Shown piece after piece: positions 7,301 through 11,600 of a stretch of 11,600 nucleotides of DNA. Within the stretch, counting starts at the first letter, position 1. The number at the start of each line of letters is the position of its first letter. Origin of the DNA: a bacterium (GTDB taxonomy: Bacteria; Bacteroidota; Bacteroidia; Cytophagales; Thermonemataceae); assembly GCA_025362415.1 (NCBI GenBank), contig JANYGM010000253.1:1-11600 (forward strand). Direction: 5' to 3'. Made by a program: the position numbers and the translations under genes. Under the pieces are notes generated by a model. The model was given only the letters and a program-made list of their open reading frames with translations, did not search any database and had not been told where the DNA came from.

Positions 7301-10300
7301 TGATATCTTCTGTTGCCTTACGTTCTGTGATATCTGATTCAATGGCAATAAACTGTACTACATCACCATTTTCGTCCAAAATAGGGGTAATATTTATCCC
7401 TAACCAATATCCTTTATCAGATTTGCTATAATTATATAGCTCTTGGTAGAAAGGTTTTTTAGTCAAAAGATTTTCTCTAAATAATTGCACTTGTGCAGGG
7501 TCAGTTTTTTCACCTTGTAAGAAAGACCCTGGTTTTTTGCCAATTACTTCTGCAAGTGTGTATTCAGTAATATTTGTAAAGGCATCATTTACCCATTCAA
7601 TCAAACCTGCACCATTTGAGATAATAACAGCGTTATCTGTTTTAGAAGCCACAAGAGATAAGCGGTTTACTTCTTTTTCCGCTTCCTTACGCTCTGTTAT
7701 GTCTTGCGCTGTACCTGTAATACGAATAGGTACGCCATTTTCATCTCTGATGGGAGATTTTATACTTACTTCTGTAACAATATAATGCCCATCATTATGT
7801 TTTACCCTAAAATTAAAAAGACTTATGAAATTAGGGTCAATAGATTGCGTGAGTTCTGCAATTTTCTCCTTTGATGTTGCAACGTCACTTGGGTGGACAA
7901 AATTAGCATTAAAGTTATCAAAAGAGATGTCTCCTTCCTTCTTTCTTCCAAGAAACATTTCCCAATATCCTTCACTAAAATCAATAACATTATTTTGCAA
8001 ATCAAAAGTAAATTCTGCTAGTTTAGCAAGCCTCAAAGCATTATCTAGTTTTACTTCGTTCTCTTGTACTACACCAAACATTTGTTTGAGTTCTTTTGAG
8101 TATTCCTCCAAATCTTTCTGAACAAGTTGGCGTTTATTTGCCTCAAAAGCTAGGGCAATAATATCTGATACAGATTTCGCAAAAGAAATCTCATCACTCT
8201 CCCACATACGAGCATCTCCAACGTGTTCGTTGCAAAGTACACCCACCATCTTACCTTCCATACGTATAGGAATATCCAGCATTGCGCCTATTCCCAATGG
8301 TTTTAGATAAACTTCAGAAAATTCTGCTGTTGCTTTGTCTGTGTGTGCGTTGTCGGCAGCAATGATAAACTCTGTTTTTAGCTCTTCAAAGTACTTAGGA
8401 AAATCTTTTGCAAAAAGCTCTACACCTGCCGTAAATAGTTTTTCTTCTCTTTGGAATAATTTTCTAGAGATAATTCTGTCTGTTTTATAATCCCAAATAC
8501 TCACTCTTTCAGTATCTAGCCCTTTTGTTGCAAGCCTAGTGATTTCCTCATAAGCACTAGCAATAGACATTTGCGAGAAGTTGATAGCCGAAAGCTCCGA
8601 AAGTGCCTGTGATTGCTTTGCAAGGCGTTTTTCACGTTTTTCTATGCCTAGTTGTACTATCTTTCTTTCTGTAACATCTTGTGCCGTACCCAAAACCTTC
8701 ACTTTGCCGTTGTCGTGTCTGCTTGTTATTTTGGCAAGTGTATAGATTTTTGCGCCTGTTTTTTGATTTTTATGCAAAAACTCTACTTCTCCATCAAAAA
8801 AAGTGTTTTGAAGTGTTGCTCCAAGTGCTGCTTTTAGGTTTTCGTGAGATTCTTCAAAAGTAAAATCAGACAACCATTTTTCAAAAGGAACAGTATATGA
8901 ACCATATTCAGCAAAACTTGTTCCACAAAGTGAGAAATACTCATCAGTATAAGTAAAAGCGGCATTTGAGCCATCAAGATTAGCTTCTAATTCCCAAGAA
9001 CCCATTTTAGCAAGCAATGAAGCCTCTTTCATTTTTTTAGCCGCTTTTTCTACTTCTTTTTGAAGTAAAAATGCTCTTTCTGTTGCTTCCAAAGATTTTT
9101 CTAATGCGCCACGCATATCATTTTCAGAGGCTTGAATTTTCTCTTGTGCTACAATTAGTTTTTCATTTGAGGCTTTTTGTTGGTCTAGGGATTTACGAGT
9201 TTCTTCCTCTGCTTGTTGTAGTTGTTCCTGGAATTTTTGTCTGTCTGTTACGTTAGCAGAAATCCCTACCATACCTGTTACATTGCCAAACTGGTCTTTG
9301 AGAGGTGTAAAGCGGTTTTCAAAATACTCTCCATTTGTTTGTGAGATAGACTCTACAGGGATACCACCATTAAGTACTGCTTCCAAATCAGCTACCACAC
9401 CAGGACTATCTTTATATAAATCAAAAGCATTCATACCCACAACTTGCCCTGATTTTAGCCCTAAGTCTTTCAAACCTTGTCCTTCTGAAAGCATAAAAGT
9501 GCCTTGTTTGTCAAGTGAGAAGATAACAAGAGGTGCATTCTCAATTACACCTCTAAAAAGTGTTTCACTTTGTTTGAGTGTTGCCTGCGTTTTTTGAAGT
9601 TCTTTTTGTGAAAAAAACATTTTTTCGTTAGCTTCTAACGCTTTTTCAGATGACCTTAATATTTCTTGTTCAGTTTCTTTTAACTTATTATTTGTAACCT
9701 CTATCTCATCAATATATTTTTGAATACTCACTACAATAGGTTGGAAAAATAATACTGCAAGCAGAAATAACGTAATGAGAATAGCAGCAGTAACACTGTA
9801 AACAATAATATTCAATGTATTAATTCTATCTTTGGATTCTTTTTCAAATTGCCCTACAATACTATTCATAGTTTTTAGGAATATACCTTCATTCTGAAAC
9901 ATAATAGGCAGATTCTGTTGAAAAACATTTGCGTTGGCATCTGCATCATCAGAAAAGTTAAGTTTAGCAATATTATTAGTTGCACTTTTGAGTGTCTCAA
10001 AGGAAGGTGTAATATCATTAAACATTTTTTTTGTTTCTTCTGATAGGTTAGGCTCAGCAAGTCCCATACTTTCATTACCAACTTGTATTGCAGTTTGAGA
10101 CTTCCCAAGCAAGTCCATTGCCTCTCTTAACTCTTTTTTAAATTCATTGAATGTAGCTAAATCCGTACTTTGTTGCATACTAATACTAGCTTTTGTTATT
10201 TTTTGGCTAAGCATACGTTGCCTGCCTGCAATATTGATGGTTGAAGCATCTTCTGTAAGTGTAGAAGTACTGCTACGTACCACTAAAGCACCTATTATTA

Positions 10301-10361
10301 CCAAAACAGCAATAATACTTAATGCAATAATGTAAGTAGTGGATAATTTTTTCTGTTTCAT
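4338..10361 (-). CDS. Giant membrane sensor histidine kinase (NarX/PilJ-type sensor, 5 PAS, 3 GAF, DHp-CA)
   Basis: A 2007-residue sensor kinase. TM1 (about 11-28) and TM2 (about 183-206) flank a periplasmic helical sensor of the type IV pili/NarX N-terminal class with the motif INIAGRQRMLSQKITKA (42-58). Cytoplasmic order: coiled coil; PAS (262-375); coiled coil; PAS_3-like (446-566); GAF (588-742); PAS (770-892); NifL/LOV-like PAS (897-1013); two 251-residue repeats (1031-1281, 1282-1532), each a helical linker plus GAF; PAS (1533-1655); coiled coil (1656-1745); DHp with phosphorylated H1762 (AHEINNPINF); CA with the N box (NIINNAVQAI), G1 (DNGIGMS, D1941), F box (FEPFFTTK) and G2 (GVGTGLGMSI). 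All catalytic boxes are intact, so it should autophosphorylate. There is no clear HAMP and no receiver. The next gene encodes the likely partner, a REC-PP2C protein. Domain limits are read by eye. Ligands are unknown; GAF and PAS could bind small molecules or cofactors. Confidence 0.95.
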   Translation of the reverse strand: MKQKKLSTTYIIALSIIAVLVIIGALVVRSSTSTLTEDASTINIAGRQRMLSQKITKASISMQQSTDLATFNEFKKELREAMDLLGKSQTAIQVGNESMGLAEPNLSEETKKMFNDITPSFETLKSATNNIAKLNFSDDADANANVFQQNLPIMFQNEGIFLKTMNSIVGQFEKESKDRINTLNIIVYSVTAAILITLFLLAVLFFQPIVVSIQKYIDEIEVTNNKLKETEQEILRSSEKALEANEKMFFSQKELQKTQATLKQSETLFRGVIENAPLVIFSLDKQGTFMLSEGQGLKDLGLKSGQVVGMNAFDLYKDSPGVVADLEAVLNGGIPVESISQTNGEYFENRFTPLKDQFGNVTGMVGISANVTDRQKFQEQLQQAEEETRKSLDQQKASNEKLIVAQEKIQASENDMRGALEKSLEATERAFLLQKEVEKAAKKMKEASLLAKMGSWELEANLDGSNAAFTYTDEYFSLCGTSFAEYGSYTVPFEKWLSDFTFEESHENLKAALGATLQNTFFDGEVEFLHKNQKTGAKIYTLAKITSRHDNGKVKVLGTAQDVTERKIVQLGIEKREKRLAKQSQALSELSAINFSQMSIASAYEEITRLATKGLDTERVSIWDYKTDRIISRKLFQREEKLFTAGVELFAKDFPKYFEELKTEFIIAADNAHTDKATAEFSEVYLKPLGIGAMLDIPIRMEGKMVGVLCNEHVGDARMWESDEISFAKSVSDIIALAFEANKRQLVQKDLEEYSKELKQMFGVVQENEVKLDNALRLAKLAEFTFDLQNNVIDFSEGYWEMFLGRKKEGDISFDNFNANFVHPSDVATSKEKIAELTQSIDPNFISLFNFRVKHNDGHYIVTEVSIKSPIRDENGVPIRITGTAQDITERKEAEKEVNRLSLVASKTDNAVIISNGAGLIEWVNDAFTNITEYTLAEVIGKKPGSFLQGEKTDPAQVQLFRENLLTKKPFYQELYNYSKSDKGYWLGINITPILDENGDVVQFIAIESDITERKATEDIIEKANKELVANEARLTGTLKELRTVQNQMIASAKNDKKLALKRGITEEEFEASKNIEPYKDLDFSYIDDLKAKNLPVANNEAERLKALYDYDLLDTEAEEDLDGLTKLAAFVCGTPISLISLIDKDRQWFKSDYGLGATETARDIAFCHHAIMDTKVFEVEDAMADERFMNNPLVQGSPDIRFYAGAPLTTPDGFNIGTLCVINKETQKLSQAQKDALEVIASEVMARLESRRQSKIILAINNKALTAFEELEKAQDEIKANETRLTGTLKELRVVQNQMIASAKNDKALALKRGITEEEFDKSRNIEQFKDIDFSYIQGLKDRDVPVPSNEEERIKALYDYDILDTDAEEDLDGLTKLAAFVCGTNISIINLIDRERFWVKSDNGLGAKEAIRDLAFCNYALMDTKVFEIEDTTKDERFMNSPLVTGSPDLRFYAGAPLTTPDGYNIGTLCVLDKKAQKLTQQQIDALNVIAAEVMARLESRRQNKIVLAINNKALTAFEELEKAQVEIDANEKRFANIAANTPDLIYQFFVSSEGRASFPYASPAIETIFELKPEDVKDDAMPLIALVAPTDRTRFQETVAISAEKMETFTYEGEFITKSGKTKWIRAQAKPEMQDNGIMYNGTIVDITELKNAENEVKDALDMQKIINDSMIIAQRELAKKNDQLGKSEEEMRQIMERQLEANEQLMIAEKKIKKALDNELAGKEELERTYGTLKDAQSQLVHSEKMASLGQLTAGIAHEINNPINFVYNGIDTLKMSLDELLEIVEKYAELDKAEDKEKVLREVQALKRQLSYGDLLGDINSLVGDIKKGAVRTMEIVKGLRVFSRLDEEEKKFANIGECLDATLTLLQSKFKGRVEVKKYYDETMKEINCYPGQLNQVFMNIINNAVQAISEDRKDGVVTIYTETQEENVVIRIKDNGIGMSEQVKKRVFEPFFTTKAVGVGTGLGMSITFGIIEKHNGQIFVNSEEGKGTEFVIQIPKNLQ
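5766..6518 (-). repeat. Internal tandem repeat of kinase, unit 2 (linker plus GAF)
   Basis: This codes for residues 1282-1532 of the histidine kinase: a helical linker (NETRLTGTLKELR), a segment with KNDKALALKRGITEEEF, a GAF domain with RFYAGAPLTTPDGYNIGTL, and a C-terminal helix. It is exactly the same length as unit 1 (753 bp) with no gaps. By hand count about 194 of 251 residues match. A 36-bp stretch (5846-5881) is identical to 6599-6634 in unit 1. Confidence 0.92.
6519..7271 (-). repeat. Internal tandem repeat of kinase, unit 1 (linker plus GAF)
   Basis: This codes for residues 1031-1281, directly before unit 2 in the protein. It contains the linker, a GAF core (AAFVCGTPISLISLID, then RFYAGAPLTTPDGFNIGTL) and the shared tail INNKALTAFEELEKAQ. 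The most variable part lies between GITEEEF and the GAF start (about residues 1071-1110). The linker helices, the GAF strand motifs and the tail are most conserved. Confidence 0.92.
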
Positions 10362-10393
10362 TTAAATAAAATTTATGTTAATTGTTTATTGTT

Positions 10394-10789
10394 TTAGAAT
10401 GAGTAGCCTACTCCTAGTGTGCCAACCCAAATATTTTGGCTAGCTAAATAGTAAGCGGGCATTGATATAACAAATTTTTTGTAGAAAACCTGAAAACCCG
10501 TTCCTAAGATAGGCGTAAATATTTTGTTGCTGTCTTTCTCTTGCATATTGCAACGCATTGAGGGAAACATATTGATAGACAATGCCCAAGGATTTTTTTT
10601 AGATTTGTCACTTAATTTTAATCCAGGACCAGCAAAGTTGAGGAAAATATTGTCTTTAAAATCAGAACTAAGTGTTATTTGTCCTCCTATTGTCCAATTA
10701 ACTGCTTTTATTTCATTAGGTTTGTCTTGTGCTTGTACAAAATTAGAGAATAAAACGCATAAAAACGAAATGATTATCTTCTTTGGCAT
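10394..10789 (-). CDS. Small exported beta-rich protein, possibly outer membrane
   Basis: A 131-residue protein with a type I signal peptide: MPKK, hydrophobic core at residues 5-16, and likely cleavage after A20 (VQA|QDK). The mature part (about 111 residues) has alternating polar and hydrophobic strands (WTIGGQITLSS, FQVFYKKFVISMPAYYL, WVGTLGVGYSF) and ends in phenylalanine, as many outer-membrane beta-barrel proteins do for BAM recognition. At this length it could form only a small barrel or part of one. I recognise no named family. Its stop lies 32 bp before the histidine kinase start on the same strand, so it is probably the first gene of the signalling operon. A role as an envelope accessory to the kinase is possible but unproven. 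Confidence 0.7.
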   Translation of the reverse strand: MPKKIIISFLCVLFSNFVQAQDKPNEIKAVNWTIGGQITLSSDFKDNIFLNFAGPGLKLSDKSKKNPWALSINMFPSMRCNMQEKDSNKIFTPILGTGFQVFYKKFVISMPAYYLASQNIWVGTLGVGYSF

Positions 10790-11103
10790 ATAGTTTTGAA
10801 TGCTTTTTTATAATTGTTACTAATTTTTCGCTAATGTAAGCATTTTTCTAATAAAACAAATATTTCTAAACACAAAAACAATGAAATACCTATTTTACAC
10901 GCTAAACACAAATACTTACTAGATAAGAACATAAACACCGACTTATTGTTTTGTTAGATAAAATCTTTTCTTAAAAAAACTAAAAATAATTGAGAGAATA
11001 TTAACAAAATTAAAGATTTTTGATAGCTTTGTGAATAAATTAAAAATTATTTCAAAAGATTCCAAAAAAATCTAAACTATAAAAATCTAAACAACATATC
11101 AAT
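10790..11103. other. Divergent intergenic region between the kinase operon and sucD
   Basis: This 314-bp AT-rich spacer must hold the promoters of both the - strand signalling operon and sucD. A candidate sucD promoter is visible at 11001-11031. For the - strand operon the only TAnnTTTG match I find is TAATTTTG at 11012-11005, without a convincing -33 partner. No hairpin with a T run, no heptad repeat and no ORF of note are present. Confidence 0.6.
11001..11031 (+). promoter_or_regulatory. Candidate sucD promoter (Bacteroidota type)
   Basis: TAGCTTTG at 11024-11031 matches the TAnnTTTG -7 box. TTAACA at 11001-11006 is a plausible but imperfect -33 element, with a 17-nt spacer. Transcription would begin near 11038, leaving a leader of about 65 nt before the ATG at 11104. 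This is motif-based inference. Confidence 0.5.
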
Positions 11104-11600
11104 ATGAGCGTTTTAGTAAACAAGGATTCTAGAGTGATTGTACAAGGTTTTACGGGCAAAGAAGGCACTTTCCACGCTACTCAAATGATGGAATATGGCA
11201 CCAATGTTGTGGGTGGCGTTACTCCAGGCAAAGGTGGCACAGAACACTTAGGCAAACCTATCTTCAACACTGTAAAAGATGCCGTAGATAAGGCACAAGC
11301 AAATGTTTCTATTATTTTTGTGCCACCTGCTTTTGGTGCAGATGCCATTATGGAGGCGGTTGATGCAGAAATTGGCGTAATTATTTGTATCACAGAGGGT
11401 ATTCCTATCAAAGATATGATGTACGTAAAAGAATATTTGAAAGGCAAAAAATCTCGTTTGGTAGGTCCTAATTGCCCTGGTGTGATGACTGCGGAAGTGT
11501 GCAAAGTAGGTATTATGCCTGGTTTTATCTTCACAAAAGGAAAAATTGGAATCGTTTCAAAATCAGGAACTTTGACTTACGAAGCCGTTGATCAATTGAC
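11104..11600 (+). CDS. sucD: Succinyl-CoA ligase (ADP-forming) alpha subunit, 5' part
   Basis: A TCA-cycle enzyme subunit that, with the beta subunit SucC, interconverts succinyl-CoA and succinate with formation of ATP or GTP in the cytoplasm. The reading frame is open from ATG 11104 to the window edge (165 complete codons of about 290 expected), so the gene is cut by the window. Matches to the E. coli protein are clear along the whole length: the CoA-binding loop GFTGKEGTFH (residues 16-25), VGGVTPGKGGTEHLG, the ITEGIP motif, GPNCPGV, and GIVSKSGTLTYEAV. The catalytic phospho-histidine lies beyond the window. No Shine-Dalgarno is seen; the leader is A-rich. sucC is not adjacent upstream, so the alpha subunit gene is separate from it on this side. 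Confidence 0.97.
   Translation, partial: MSVLVNKDSRVIVQGFTGKEGTFHATQMMEYGTNVVGGVTPGKGGTEHLGKPIFNTVKDAVDKAQANVSIIFVPPAFGADAIMEAVDAEIGVIICITEGIPIKDMMYVKEYLKGKKSRLVGPNCPGVMTAEVCKVGIMPGFIFTKGKIGIVSKSGTLTYEAVDQL

Noticed and set aside
7323..7673. A blue-light LOV photoreceptor in the kinase
   Set aside because: The GxNCRFLQ cysteine is absent; the sequence reads GKKPGSFLQG.
11005..11012. TAATTTTG on the - strand as the promoter of the signalling operon
   Set aside because: It matches TAnnTTTG but lacks a -33 partner at a suitable distance, and overlaps the candidate sucD promoter. It is not strong enough to annotate.

Overview
The window comes from an AT-rich member of the Bacteroidota, probably a Cytophagales-type gliding or marine bacterium. 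The evidence is the combined picture: an RNase G of the Bacteroidota type with a TTG start, start codons preceded by A-rich leaders instead of Shine-Dalgarno sequences, a candidate promoter with the TAnnTTTG -7 box, a small TatA of Bacteroidota type, and a very large PAS/GAF histidine kinase beside a REC-PP2C regulator. The genus cannot be fixed from the sequence alone.

Layout. On the + strand, positions 78-1637 encode ribonuclease G, closed by a strong intrinsic terminator. Positions 1638-2256 are a gene-free stretch packed with repeats: a degenerate heptanucleotide array, a nested cluster of hairpins, and a perfect 15-bp inverted repeat. Transcription then turns to the - strand, where tatA (2257-2460) is convergent with rng and has its own terminator. 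Further right, and read right to left, is a run of four - strand genes: a small exported beta-rich protein (10394-10789), a 2007-residue membrane histidine kinase (4338-10361), a response regulator with a PP2C/SpoIIE phosphatase output (2937-4202), and a small Lys/Asp/Thr-rich lipoprotein (2692-2919). Gaps of 32, 135 and 17 bp make an operon likely. At the right edge sucD (succinyl-CoA ligase alpha subunit) starts on the + strand, divergent from the operon, and runs off the window.

How the genes fit together. The kinase has a periplasmic NarX/PilJ-type sensor, five PAS domains, three GAF domains and a complete DHp/CA core, but no receiver of its own. The next gene supplies an intact receiver joined to a PP2C phosphatase that keeps its metal-binding aspartates. 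The inferred path is signal to kinase, to REC aspartate, to Ser/Thr phosphatase activity, probably on an anti-sigma-antagonist partner encoded elsewhere. The flanking exported protein and lipoprotein suggest an envelope connection, but this is inference.

The most unusual features are an exact-length 251-residue internal duplication in the kinase (about 77% identical by hand count), a heptanucleotide repeat family present four times in 2.7 kb, and a 33-bp palindromic element present twice in different intergenic regions. I see no tRNA, rRNA, CRISPR array, insertion sequence or phage gene.
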